Source: Rheinheimera texasensis DSM 17496
GTDB lineage: Bacteria > Pseudomonadota > Gammaproteobacteria > Enterobacterales > Alteromonadaceae
NCBI RefSeq assembly: GCF_000711985.1
Contig: NZ_KL544005.1
Coordinates: 323,970-387,969, forward strand
DNA length: 64,000 bases
Direction: 5' to 3'
Under the pieces are notes generated by a model. The model worked only from the letters and a program-made list of their open reading frames with translations. It had not been told where the DNA came from and searched no databases. Positions 1-9,338 of this stretch are shown piece after piece. The translations under genes and the position numbers were made by a program. Positions within the stretch are counted from its first letter, which is position 1. Each line of letters begins with the position of its first letter.

Positions 1-157
1 ACCACAACATCATCATGTATGTCTGCGGCAATCCGGGTAAAGCCATGTGTTGGCCACGCTGCAGGAATGGCCTCAAATAAGTGGTCAGCTGCCACACGCT
101 GCCCCGCACCGCCAGACGCTCGACAATTAAGGCAATCAACATCGTTAACAAGGTCAT
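1..157 (-). CDS. ampE: AmpE-like membrane protein, N-terminal part (cut by window edge)
   Basis: The first 52 codons of a minus-strand gene are present, and the rest lies beyond base 1. The protein begins MTLLTMLIALIVERLAVRGS, which resembles the start of E. coli AmpE (a hydrophobic opening, then ERL, then a WQL motif). AmpE is an inner-membrane protein of unclear role that is usually encoded with AmpD. Its ATG (157-155) overlaps the ampD stop codon by 4 bp (ATGA), so the two are very likely translated from one message. The call rests on the short N-terminus plus linkage to ampD. Confidence 0.75.
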   Translation of the reverse strand, partial: MTLLTMLIALIVERLAVRGSVWQLTTYLRPFLQRGQHMALPGLPQTYMMMLW

Positions 158-765
158 GCGGGCTCTCCTGCTGCTGGTGGTGCTGACTGTTGCTCAGCCA
201 GTAATTGCCGAAAATAAGTCCAGTTAAACGCCGGACCGGGGTCAGTTTTACGGCCTGGGGCTATATCACTGTGACCGAGGATCCGTTCAGGTGCAAGTGT
301 CGGATACTGGCTGAGCAACCAGTGACACAGGCGGCTCAACGCCTGATATTGTGCTGCAGTAAAAGGCACATCGTCGGCGCCTTCAAGCTCAATGCCGATG
401 GAAAAATCATTACATTTATCCCGACCGTCAAACAAACTGAGGCCGGCGTGCCAGGCGCGTTTGGCAAAAGGCACATATTGCCAGATGCGGCCGTCACGGA
501 AGATCACGCAATGCGCAGACACCCGCACACCGGCTAAACGGGCGAAATAAGGATGCGCATTGCAATCGAGCCTGCCGCCAAAGAAGTCATCAATATAAGG
601 TGTATTAAAAGTGGCAGGTGGCAAACTGATGTTGTGGATCACCAGCAGACTGATGTCTGCCGGATCTGGCCTGTCATCATAATGAGTACAAGGCCTGGTA
701 ATCATTTTAAATGGTGGCAATGGCGCAGAAAAGTCTGTCGCTTCGGTTCGGGCCGCACTTGGCAA
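154..765 (-). CDS. ampD: 1,6-anhydro-N-acetylmuramyl-L-alanine amidase AmpD
   Basis: This cytoplasmic zinc amidase of peptidoglycan recycling cleaves the peptide from anhydro-MurNAc peptides. By removing AmpR inducers it holds down chromosomal beta-lactamase where that system exists. Family motifs are clear: SLLVIHNISLPP with the first zinc His, RVSAHCVI, KRAWHAG, CNDFSIGIELEG, and GHSDIAPGRKTDPGPAF with the second His and the zinc Asp. There is no signal peptide, as expected for AmpD and unlike periplasmic AmiD. The start is ambiguous. A TTG at 765 lies 6 nt after a GAGGA, another TTG at 771 touches that site, and an ATG at 705 has no clear ribosome site. The gene runs into ampE and diverges from the retropepsin gene. 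Confidence 0.93.
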   Translation of the reverse strand: MPSAARTEATDFSAPLPPFKMITRPCTHYDDRPDPADISLLVIHNISLPPATFNTPYIDDFFGGRLDCNAHPYFARLAGVRVSAHCVIFRDGRIWQYVPFAKRAWHAGLSLFDGRDKCNDFSIGIELEGADDVPFTAAQYQALSRLCHWLLSQYPTLAPERILGHSDIAPGRKTDPGPAFNWTYFRQLLAEQQSAPPAAGEPA

Positions 766-819
766 AGCCAATCCTCACTGGTTATGCTGTGGCATTATTC
801 TCTGCGTCATGGCTGTCGA

Positions 820-2263
<1,444 letters not shown>

Positions 2264-2286
2264 TGGCAACACCGGGTCATATGATA

Positions 2287-2315
2287 AAAAGTCAGCATTT
2301 GCTGGCTTTTTTTTA
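2287..2315 (+). terminator. intrinsic terminator after nadC
   Basis: An 8-bp stem AGTCAGCA / TGCTGGCT (one G-T pair) with a 2-base loop is followed by eight T residues. It begins about 27 bp after the nadC stop codon. Confidence 0.85.
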
Positions 2316-2655
2316 TCCGCTTGAACCAAAAAAAGTTGCGCTGTCAAGTTTTGCCACTGCCAGCCGGAAAGACACAATACAGCCTCATTTAATTAACAAA
2401 AACTTATTCTTTATATATTTCAATGACTAAAAAACAACGGCCTAAAAATTGCATTTTATTCAAAAGTTAAACCAACCTGCCAAAATCACCATTCCCAAAA
2501 CGGAAAAACACATAAAAATAAATATATTTTTCATGACGTTACGATGAAAAAAAATAAATAATTACAAAATCGAATTTTTTTCTTGCGTAACATTTAAATT
2601 TGTCCAGAATAGAAAACAGCCCCCCGGGTTAACTACACACAAACGGAGATGTACT
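2316..2655 (+). promoter_or_regulatory. AT-rich pilA leader with a candidate sigma-54 promoter
   Basis: This 340-bp gap has no gene. It is strikingly A/T-rich, with many A and T tracts. At 2439-2452 the sequence GG-CCTAAAAATT-GC has the GG-N10-GC spacing of a sigma-54 -24/-12 element and is followed by an A/T-rich stretch. Major pilin genes in many gammaproteobacteria are driven by sigma-54 with PilR, so this is a plausible pilA promoter. It would give a long leader of roughly 190 nt. The upstream A/T tracts could hold the activator sites. The regulators PilS and PilR are not in the window. The pilA ribosome site is the GGAG at about 2645. Confidence 0.45.
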
Positions 2656-3072
2656 ATGAAACGTAATCAAGGTTTCACCTTAATTGAATTAATGATCGTT
2701 GTTGCAATCATCGGTATCCTGGCGGCGGTCGCCCTGCCGGCGTATCAAGGCTACACCAAAAAGTCTAAATTCGTTGAAGTGGTCAATGCGACTTCTGGTA
2801 TCAAAGGCCAAGTTGAGATTTGTGCCATTAGCCTCAACGTTTCCCCAATTGCTGCTTGTGGTAACGGCGCTACAGGTCCAGGTTACAGCGTTGCAAACTT
2901 AGCTGCTCCTTATGGCAGCGTAGCGACAGTTACAGTTGCAGCAACAGGTGCTATCACAGCGACAGGTACAGCGGCAGTAGATGGGTCTACCTACATTCTT
3001 ACCCCTACATTGGTGAACGGACAAGTTACGTGGGCTAAAACTGGTACATGCGTAGCAAACGGTCTTTGCTAA
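2656..3072 (+). CDS. pilA: type IV major pilin PilA
   Basis: This is the structural subunit of the type IV pilus. The leader MKRNQG ends in Gly6 and is followed by the classic [20 protein letters not shown] helix, with Phe as residue 1 and Glu5 of the mature protein. PilD should cleave and N-methylate it there. The 138-residue length is typical of group IVa pilins. Two Cys pairs are visible: one in the middle (EICAIS, AACGNG) and one at the C-terminus ([10 protein letters not shown]), the latter framing a small D-loop. The middle of the protein is rich in Ala, Thr, Val and Gly, as expected for the variable surface-exposed part. It has its own terminator and is followed by pilBCD on the same strand. 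Confidence 0.96.
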   Translation: MKRNQGFTLIELMIVVAIIGILAAVALPAYQGYTKKSKFVEVVNATSGIKGQVEICAISLNVSPIAACGNGATGPGYSVANLAAPYGSVATVTVAATGAITATGTAAVDGSTYILTPTLVNGQVTWAKTGTCVANGLC

Positions 3073-3093
3073 TCTGAAATACGCTTGGAAATT

Positions 3094-3120
3094 AGAGCCG
3101 CTAAATGCGGCTCTTTTTTT
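3094..3120 (+). terminator. intrinsic terminator after pilA
   Basis: A perfect 8-bp stem AGAGCCGC / GCGGCTCT with a 5-base loop runs directly into a T-run, 21 bp after the pilA stop. It separates the highly expressed pilin from pilBCD. Confidence 0.93.
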
Positions 3121-3189
3121 GCTTTTCGAGTACCCGCTCCTGAACAAGTGTAAATATGAACTCTATCCAGCCAATCACCGTAATTAAAC

Positions 3190-3217
3190 TTGAATCAGCT
3201 ATTTTTGTTGGCATAAT
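3190..3217 (+). promoter_or_regulatory. candidate sigma-70 promoter for pilBCD
   Basis: TTGAAT (3190-3195) and CATAAT (3212-3217) are separated by 16 bp and lie about 40 bp before the pilB start, downstream of the pilA terminator. Both hexamers are near consensus, but the spacing is one short of ideal. Confidence 0.4.
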
Positions 3218-3259
3218 CAGAGATATACTGATTTTTTGCTGTTTTGCAGGACCGCTTTT

Positions 3260-4954
3260 ATGGCACTGAACCCACAATCCATACTGCTGCGTCGACTGAG
3301 CCAGGCAGGTTTAGTGGAGACTGGGTTGGCCCAACGCCTTATCCAGGAAAAAGCACATCAATATCAAAGCGTTGCCGAACTTCTCATCACCGAAAAACTC
3401 ATTAGCGCCAAAGCTTTAGCCGAAAGCGTCGCCGCCTTTACCATGCACAGTCTGATAGATCTGGATTTTTATGATCTGGATTTTGTGCCGGAACAAGAAC
3501 GCAACGAAAAACTGGTGCGCAAACATCTGGTGTTGCCGCTCGGTAAAAGAGGCCGCACTTTATTCCTCGGCGTAGTAGACCCCACCGATATGCAGCCGGT
3601 GGAAGACTTTGAATTCAGTACCGGCCTGCATGCCGAACTGATCGTCGTTGAATACGACAAACTGCTGAAGCTGATTGACCGGGTATTTGACAGTAAGAAT
3701 GCCGACAACTTCACCGGCTCAGACTGGGATTTGTCATCGCTGGGGGTTGGCGACAGTGACGAGCTGGATGAAAAACCCGGCAGCGAAGCTGAAGACCAGC
3801 CGATCATCACTTTTATCAACAAAATGCTGCATGATGCTGTACGCAAAGGTGCATCGGATTTGCACTTTGAGCCCTATGAGAAAAGCTACCGCATCCGTTT
3901 TCGCATAGACGGCATTTTGCACGAAGTAGCCTCGCCGCCTGTCGCGCTCGCCGGTCGTTTATCGGCGCGGTTAAAGGTCATGTCCAAACTGGACATCGCC
4001 GAAAAACGTGTACCACAGGATGGCCGGATCAAACTAAAACTGTCACAAAAGAAATCCATCGATTTTCGTGTCAGTAGTCTGCCCACGCTGTGGGGCGAAA
4101 AGATTGTTATGCGGATCCTCGATTCCGACAGCGCGATGCTCGGGATCGACATCCTGGGTTACGAGGAAGTACAGAAAAAACTCTACCTGAGCGCGCTGGA
4201 ACAGCCCCAAGGCATGATTCTGGTCACGGGTCCAACAGGCAGCGGTAAAACCGTATCGCTCTATACCGGTCTGAATATTCTGAATACCGAAGAGACCAAC
4301 ATCTCTACCGCTGAAGATCCGGTTGAAATTAACTTGCCCGGTATTAACCAGGTGCAAATGAACACCAAAGCTGGCCTCACCTTCCCTATCGCCTTAAAGG
4401 CGTTTTTACGGCAGGACCCGGATGTGATCATGGTCGGTGAGATCCGCGACCTCGAAACAGCCGAGATTGCGATTAAAGCGGCCCAGACCGGCCACCTGGT
4501 ACTCAGTACCCTGCACACCAACTCCGCACCGGAAACACTGACCCGTTTGCTGAACATGGGCGTGCCGGCTTATAACGTGGCAAGTTCGGTGTCGCTGATT
4601 ATTGCGCAGCGGCTGGCGCGGCGTTTATGCAACCATTGCAAAGCGCCTGAGCATTTGCCTGAACAGGAATTGCTGAAACAGGGCTTTACCGCGGAACAAT
4701 TACCAACGATGAAATTGTTTAAGCCAGTTGGCTGTGAATATTGCACCGGCGGGTACAAGGGCCGGGTCGGTATTTATGAAGTCATGCCAATTTCGGGCGT
4801 CATCGCAGAAAAAATCATGGCGGGTGCCAATTCACTGGAAATCGCCCAACAGGCGCAGCGTGAAGGCGTCAATAACCTGCGGCAATCAGGCTTGCTGAAA
4901 GCCGCGGCTGGCCTCACCAGTCTGGCCGAGATCAATCGGGTGACCAACGTCTGA
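3260..4954 (+). CDS. pilB: type IV pilus extension ATPase PilB
   Basis: PilB is the cytoplasmic hexameric motor that powers pilus polymerisation. The ATG at 3260 is preferred because AGGA lies 8 nt upstream and it gives 564 residues, the usual length. An in-frame TTG at 3236 lacks this support. An N-terminal MshEN-type domain (about 1-150) is followed by the secretion ATPase core. The core has Walker A GPTGSGKT (324-331), Walker [11 protein letters not shown] (388-397), a His box in [11 protein letters not shown], and a tetracysteine zinc site C457/C460 and C492/C495. It is followed 25 bp later by pilC. Confidence 0.96.
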   Translation: MALNPQSILLRRLSQAGLVETGLAQRLIQEKAHQYQSVAELLITEKLISAKALAESVAAFTMHSLIDLDFYDLDFVPEQERNEKLVRKHLVLPLGKRGRTLFLGVVDPTDMQPVEDFEFSTGLHAELIVVEYDKLLKLIDRVFDSKNADNFTGSDWDLSSLGVGDSDELDEKPGSEAEDQPIITFINKMLHDAVRKGASDLHFEPYEKSYRIRFRIDGILHEVASPPVALAGRLSARLKVMSKLDIAEKRVPQDGRIKLKLSQKKSIDFRVSSLPTLWGEKIVMRILDSDSAMLGIDILGYEEVQKKLYLSALEQPQGMILVTGPTGSGKTVSLYTGLNILNTEETNISTAEDPVEINLPGINQVQMNTKAGLTFPIALKAFLRQDPDVIMVGEIRDLETAEIAIKAAQTGHLVLSTLHTNSAPETLTRLLNMGVPAYNVASSVSLIIAQRLARRLCNHCKAPEHLPEQELLKQGFTAEQLPTMKLFKPVGCEYCTGGYKGRVGIYEVMPISGVIAEKIMAGANSLEIAQQAQREGVNNLRQSGLLKAAAGLTSLAEINRVTNV

Positions 4955-4979
4955 CAAGACGTAGCAGGAAGGAAACTTT

Positions 4980-6206
4980 ATGGCGGCGGCTCCAAAAATC
5001 AAAGAGTTAGATGGCTACGACTGGAAAGGTATCAACAGACGCGGCAAAAAAACTCAGGGCGAAATCAAAGCCAGCTCGGTGATGGAAGCGAAAGCCCTGT
5101 TGCGCCAGCAAGGCATCACACCTTCGCTGGTGCGTAAACAGGCCAAGCCATTGTTTGGTGGCGACCCTAAAATTGTGCCGGTCGATATCGCTATCGTCAC
5201 CCGGCAGATCGCGACCATGCTGGCGGCCGGTGTGCCGCTGGTGCAGTCGATTGATCTGATTGCATCGGGCTCAGAAAAAAAGAATCTGCGCGTGCTGATG
5301 CAAAAAATCTCGCTAAAAGTTCAGGGCGGTTTGCCCTTGTCTGAGGTGCTGCGCGAACAGCCCAAATATTTCGACGACCTCTACTGCGACCTGGTGAAAT
5401 CCGGTGAGCAATCCGGGGCGCTCGACCGCATTTTTGACCGTATCGCGATTTACAAAGAGAAAGCCGAAGCGCTGAAGTCAAAAATCAAAAAAGCGATGTT
5501 TTACCCGGTGGCGGTGATTATCGTTGCGTTAATTGTGACCTCAATTTTGCTGATTTTTGTGGTACCGCAGTTTGCTGAGATCTTTGCAGGCTTTGGCGCC
5601 GAGTTGCCGGCCTTTACTTTATTTGTGGTGAAGTTGTCCGAGCTAATGCAGGCTTATTGGTGGGTGGTACTCGGCGCTATTGTCATCGCCTTTAAAGTCA
5701 TCAGCAAAATGTACAAAACCAGCCTGAATTTTCGCACCGCTGCGGACGCAATGATCCTCAAAGCACCGGTGGTTGGCGACATCCTGAATAAAGCCGCAGT
5801 GGCGCGTTACGCGCGCACTCTATCCACCACTTTTGCCGCCGGCGTGCCGTTGATTGAAGCGCTGGAATCCGCGGCGGGCGCCGCTGGCAATGAAATCTAC
5901 AAAAACGCCATTATGGAAGTGCGCGCTGACGTTTCAGCTGGTGGCCAGATGTTCAGCTCGATGAAAACGACCAACCGATTCCCGGAAATGGTCATTCAGA
6001 TGGTGTCAATTGGTGAAGAATCCGGCTCACTCGATGACATGCTGGCGCGGGTCGCCAATATTTACGAGCAGGAAGTCGACGATGCAGTCGACGGTCTGAC
6101 CGCGCTGCTGGAGCCGCTGATTATGGCGGTGCTTGGTGTATTGATCGGTGGTCTGATCATTGCGATGTATTTACCAATTTTCCAAATGGGTGCGGTGATC
6201 AAATAA
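4980..6206 (+). CDS. pilC: type IV pilus inner-membrane platform protein PilC
   Basis: PilC is the polytopic platform protein that couples the PilB and PilT ATPases to the growing pilus. At 408 residues it has the family's usual size. It contains two repeated GspF-type cytoplasmic domains, each with a GVPL motif (AAGVPLVQSIDLIASGS and AAGVPLIEALESAAGAA), and hydrophobic segments near residues 170-195, 225-240 and the C-terminus (LEPLIMAVLGVLIGGLIIAM). The E-x-SG motif (GEQSGALD, GEESGSLDDML) occurs in both halves. Its stop codon overlaps the pilD start by one base (TAATG). Confidence 0.96.
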   Translation: MAAAPKIKELDGYDWKGINRRGKKTQGEIKASSVMEAKALLRQQGITPSLVRKQAKPLFGGDPKIVPVDIAIVTRQIATMLAAGVPLVQSIDLIASGSEKKNLRVLMQKISLKVQGGLPLSEVLREQPKYFDDLYCDLVKSGEQSGALDRIFDRIAIYKEKAEALKSKIKKAMFYPVAVIIVALIVTSILLIFVVPQFAEIFAGFGAELPAFTLFVVKLSELMQAYWWVVLGAIVIAFKVISKMYKTSLNFRTAADAMILKAPVVGDILNKAAVARYARTLSTTFAAGVPLIEALESAAGAAGNEIYKNAIMEVRADVSAGGQMFSSMKTTNRFPEMVIQMVSIGEESGSLDDMLARVANIYEQEVDDAVDGLTALLEPLIMAVLGVLIGGLIIAMYLPIFQMGAVIK

Positions 6207-7099
6207 TGTCTATGCCGGAACAACTCTCGCTAATCGTCAGTTTTTTACAACAAAATCCGGCCTGGCTGATCAGCGCTGTCGTGTTATTCAGTTTGTGCGT
6301 TGGTAGTTTTCTCAATGTCGTGATCTACCGTTTACCGCTGATGATGGAAAAAAGCTGGCAGCAGGAATATCGCGAATACTTTCAGCCGGATGACCCGCAG
6401 CCAGCAGTTGAAACTTTTAATCTGGCAACGCCGCGTTCGCGTTGCCCGCATTGTCAGACGCAGTTAAGCGCTTTGGACAATATTCCGCTGCTGAGCTGGC
6501 TCAGCCTTGGCGGTAAATGCCGTTATTGTAAGGCAACGATCAGTAGCCGTTACCCGGCAGTAGAACTGCTGACAGCGCTGCTGTCCGGGTTGGTGATCTG
6601 GCAAACCGGCGCGACCGCCTATGGCTTGCTGCTGCTGGTGTTGACCTGGTGTCTGGTCGCATTAACCTTTATTGATATCGACAAAATGCTGCTGCCGGAT
6701 CAAATCACCTTGCCGTTGCTGTGGCTGGTGCTCGCGGCCTCTGCCTCCGGAATAGGCATCGCACCGCAGCAAGCCATTATTGGTGCCGCCTGTGGTTATT
6801 TGTCCCTGTGGTCAGTGTATTGGGGTTTTAAGTTGCTGACCGGTAAAGAAGGCATGGGCTACGGTGATTTTAAACTCATGGCGATTTTTGGTGCGCTGTT
6901 AGGATGGCAGCAATTGCCGCTGATTATTCTGCTGTCTTCGGTGGTCGGCGCGGTGATTGGCAGTGTGATGCTCGCTGTGCAGAAAAAAGAGCAAAGCACC
7001 GCCATTCCGTTTGGACCTTATATCGCTGCAGCTGGCTGGATTGCGATGTTATGGGGCAGCCAAATCAGCGACGCCTATTTGCACAGTATCGGGCTTTAA
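6206..7099 (+). CDS. pilD: prepilin leader peptidase / N-methyltransferase PilD
   Basis: PilD is the inner-membrane aspartic protease that removes the PilA leader and methylates the new N-terminus. It also serves pseudopilins of a type II secretion system if one is present. The cytoplasmic loop carries two CxxC pairs (C80/C83 and C105/C108) typical of the bifunctional zinc-binding form. The catalytic aspartates lie in the FIDIDK segment (about 157) and the GYGDFK motif (D221). Several transmembrane helices follow. It overlaps pilC by one base and abuts coaE (TAAATG), so pilB-pilC-pilD-coaE should be one transcript. Confidence 0.96.
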   Translation: MSMPEQLSLIVSFLQQNPAWLISAVVLFSLCVGSFLNVVIYRLPLMMEKSWQQEYREYFQPDDPQPAVETFNLATPRSRCPHCQTQLSALDNIPLLSWLSLGGKCRYCKATISSRYPAVELLTALLSGLVIWQTGATAYGLLLLVLTWCLVALTFIDIDKMLLPDQITLPLLWLVLAASASGIGIAPQQAIIGAACGYLSLWSVYWGFKLLTGKEGMGYGDFKLMAIFGALLGWQQLPLIILLSSVVGAVIGSVMLAVQKKEQSTAIPFGPYIAAAGWIAMLWGSQISDAYLHSIGL

Positions 7100-7741
7100 A
7101 TGCACGCAACACAGACCGCCCGCCATTTTCGCGTTGGCCTCACCGGCGGTATAGGCAGCGGTAAATCGACAGTGGCAACGGCTTTTTCCGAGCTTGGTAT
7201 CGCAATAGTAGATGCCGACATTGTCGCCAGAGCTGTGGTCGCGCCTGGCTCTGATGCGCTGGCACAAATCAGCGGCCATTTCGGCGAGCATGTGCTGAGT
7301 GCAGACGGCCAGCTGGACCGAGCCCGGTTAAGAGAAATTGTCTTTGCCGATAGCACAGCAAAAAACTGGCTGAATCAGCTGTTGCATCCGCGTATTCGTC
7401 AGCAAATGCTGGCACAACTCGACAGTGCAGCCTCGCCATACAGTATCTTAGTGGCGCCGCTGCTGCTGGAGAATCAGTTAAATCTGCTGGTTGATGTTGT
7501 GTTAGTGGTCGACGTGTCGCCGGAAACACAGTTAAGCCGTACGATGCAGCGCGACAACAACAGCGCCGGACTGGTGCAGTCTATTATGGCCGCACAGTGC
7601 AGCCGTGCCGAACGCCTCGCGGCAGCGGACTATGTCATCGACAATGAAGCACCACCAGCCATGCTGGCTGGCGAGGTAGCAAAACTGCATCGGGTCTTTC
7701 TGCAGTTAGCTGAAGAAAAACTAGCCAAATCGCTGACTTAG
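7100..7741 (+). CDS. coaE: dephospho-CoA kinase CoaE
   Basis: CoaE catalyses the last step of coenzyme A synthesis, phosphorylating the ribose 3'-OH of dephospho-CoA. The P-loop GLTGGIGSGKST is near the N-terminus, followed by the DADIVARAVV motif, the HPRIR motif, and a LID-like RxxxR region. At 213 residues it is of normal length. The ATG follows the pilD stop directly, so translation may be coupled. Linkage to pilD and zapD is conserved in gammaproteobacteria. Confidence 0.95.
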   Translation: MHATQTARHFRVGLTGGIGSGKSTVATAFSELGIAIVDADIVARAVVAPGSDALAQISGHFGEHVLSADGQLDRARLREIVFADSTAKNWLNQLLHPRIRQQMLAQLDSAASPYSILVAPLLLENQLNLLVDVVLVVDVSPETQLSRTMQRDNNSAGLVQSIMAAQCSRAERLAAADYVIDNEAPPAMLAGEVAKLHRVFLQLAEEKLAKSLT

Positions 7742-7757
7742 GTTTATTTTAAACCTA
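7739..7757 (+). other. small perfect hairpin between coaE and zapD
   Basis: TAGGTTTA and TAAACCTA flank a 3-base loop and overlap the coaE stop codon. There is no following T-run, so it is not a clear terminator. It may act as an attenuator or RNA-stability element (inference). Confidence 0.4.
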
Positions 7758-7777
7758 TTATCTGCATAAAACGGAGT

Positions 7778-8539
7778 ATGGAACTTTTGACTGACAGCTG
7801 CCTGGTCTACGAACATCCGCTGAACGAAAAAGTCCGTACTTATCTGCGCGTCGAATACCTGTTCCAACAAGTCCATCATCAGTTGGCACTCGCCAATGAA
7901 TCACAGCAGCTGGGCTTTTTTACGTCGTTATTTGCTTTAATTGAAGTGCTGGACCGCAATGATATCCGGCCAGACCTGATTAAAGACGTCGAGCGTTGTG
8001 AAGGGGCTTTGGTCAACTGGTCGCGCCATCCGCATATTTCCGATGACTTGCTCAGCAATATGTTGCAAAAATCTGTCCGGTTGCAAAGCGAACTGCTGCG
8101 TGGCGCTAAATTTGCCAATGTGCTCAAAGACGATAAATTTTTAGGCCCGCTGCGACAGCGTTTTTTTATCCCCGGCGGCACTTGTTATTTTGACTTACCG
8201 CAATTGCAGTATTGGTACACACTGGAACTTTCCGCACGACAGAAACAGGCACAGGATTGGCTCGCACAACTCACGCTGGTCGAACAGGCCATTAGCTTTG
8301 TGCTGACTTTTATTCGCGAACGTGGTCAGTTTCAATCCGTCAGCGCCGAAAATGGTTTTTTCCAGAGCAATACTGAACAGTTTGAATTATTGCGCCTGCG
8401 TTACCCGTTGAGTTACGGCTGTTACCCGACGATCAGCGGCAACAAATACCGCTATGCCATCCGTTTTATGCAGCTGTGCGACACACAAGGCCGCGCCACG
8501 ACAGATCAACACATTGGCTTTGAGCTGGCCTGCTGTTAA
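7778..8539 (+). CDS. zapD: cell division protein ZapD (YacF)
   Basis: ZapD is a cytoplasmic FtsZ-binding protein that cross-links FtsZ filaments. At 253 residues it matches the family. Shared features include YEHPLNEKVRTYLRVE near the N-terminus, LLRGAKFANVLKDDKFLGPLRQR, IPGGTCYFDLPQLQYW, and the conserved end YAIRFMQ...IGFELACC. The GGAG upstream sits only 1 nt from the ATG, so a TTG three codons downstream (7787) is an alternative start. Its partner FtsZ is encoded in the dcw cluster of this same window. Confidence 0.94.
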   Translation: MELLTDSCLVYEHPLNEKVRTYLRVEYLFQQVHHQLALANESQQLGFFTSLFALIEVLDRNDIRPDLIKDVERCEGALVNWSRHPHISDDLLSNMLQKSVRLQSELLRGAKFANVLKDDKFLGPLRQRFFIPGGTCYFDLPQLQYWYTLELSARQKQAQDWLAQLTLVEQAISFVLTFIRERGQFQSVSAENGFFQSNTEQFELLRLRYPLSYGCYPTISGNKYRYAIRFMQLCDTQGRATTDQHIGFELACC

Positions 8540-8580
8540 GCCTTATAATACCGCCAGTTTTTTCCTGTTGAGTAACCCTG

Positions 8581-8817
8581 ATGTCTCCGACTATTGTCAA
8601 ATGCCCGACCTGTCAAACCGATGTGATTTGGCAGCCTGAATCGCGTTTCCGGCCTTTTTGCAGCGACCGCTGTCGCTTGATTGATTTAGGCGAATGGGCC
8701 AGTGAAAGCCGCCGTATCGCCGATAAAAGCCCGATTGAAGCTGGGATTGGCGATGCGGATTTACTGGCGCTGGAAGATGAACTGATGCAGCAGGACAACC
8801 AGTTTTTTAAAGACTAG
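8581..8817 (+). CDS. yacG: DNA gyrase inhibitor YacG
   Basis: This 78-residue zinc protein inhibits gyrase by binding GyrB. The zinc site is Cys-x2-Cys (CPTC) near the N-terminus plus Cys-x3-Cys (CSDRC), followed by the signature [11 protein letters not shown]. An acidic tail follows. Its stop codon shares bases with the stop codon of the convergent mutT gene (CTAG, 8814-8817). It follows zapD by 41 bp, the standard zapD-yacG order. Confidence 0.94.
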   Translation: MSPTIVKCPTCQTDVIWQPESRFRPFCSDRCRLIDLGEWASESRRIADKSPIEAGIGDADLLALEDELMQQDNQFFKD

Positions 8818-9218
8818 CTGGCCACAGACGGAAACAAGGTTGCGACTGCGCTCAGGATCGGCGCATTCGCATCCGGAAACTGATAGCCGGCCAATTCACT
8901 GTGATGTACCCAGCCCACTTGTTGGCCTTCCCGCCCTTCGCCCTCGCCCTGTGGATTGACCACATGCCAGACATCCAGCAATACCCGTTTTTCAGGGTAG
9001 TCATATTCGAGCTGTAATAACGGCTCTGCATCTGTTACCGTCAGCCCGACTTCTTCCCAGAGCTCCCGATGCAAGGCCTGTAACACGCTTTCGCCGGGCT
9101 CGACTTTACCACCGGGAAACTCCCAGCGGCCCCCCTGATGGAGCTGATCTAGTCTTTTACTGATAAAGACTTGTTCGCCACGAGTGATCACACCAACGGC
9201 GACATGGATAGATTTCAT
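8814..9218 (-). CDS. mutT: 8-oxo-dGTP diphosphatase MutT (Nudix)
   Basis: MutT removes oxidised dGTP from the nucleotide pool. The Nudix box GX5EX7REUXEEXGU is complete ([14 protein letters not shown] then [10 protein letters not shown]). The N-terminus IHVAVGVI and the WEFPGGK motif are typical, and the length of 134 residues is normal. A GAGG lies about 8 nt before the ATG. It is downstream of secA but separated from it by a strong terminator, so it probably has its own promoter. It converges on yacG with shared stop-codon bases. Confidence 0.94.
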   Translation of the reverse strand: MKSIHVAVGVITRGEQVFISKRLDQLHQGGRWEFPGGKVEPGESVLQALHRELWEEVGLTVTDAEPLLQLEYDYPEKRVLLDVWHVVNPQGEGEGREGQQVGWVHHSELAGYQFPDANAPILSAVATLFPSVAS

Positions 9219-9291
9219 TGCTTTTCCTCGTTTGGCTTAAATTGATTCAGATACGCGCCAACATATCGTTTTGCTTCCGGCACGCAAAAAG

Positions 9292-9319
9292 AAAAAAGCA
9301 GAGCGAGCTCTGCTTTTTT
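9292..9319 (-). terminator. bidirectional terminator after secA
   Basis: The stem GCAGAG / CTCTGC with a CGAG loop is flanked by A6 on one side and T6 on the other, so it can work on either strand. It lies about 20 bp after the secA stop and upstream of mutT. Confidence 0.9.
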
Positions 9320-9338
9320 GGTCACTCTGATGGCTTAA

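Noticed and set aside
205-537. Plus-strand frame of 110 codons opposite ampD
   Set aside because: It is antisense to the well-supported ampD gene and has no family motifs.
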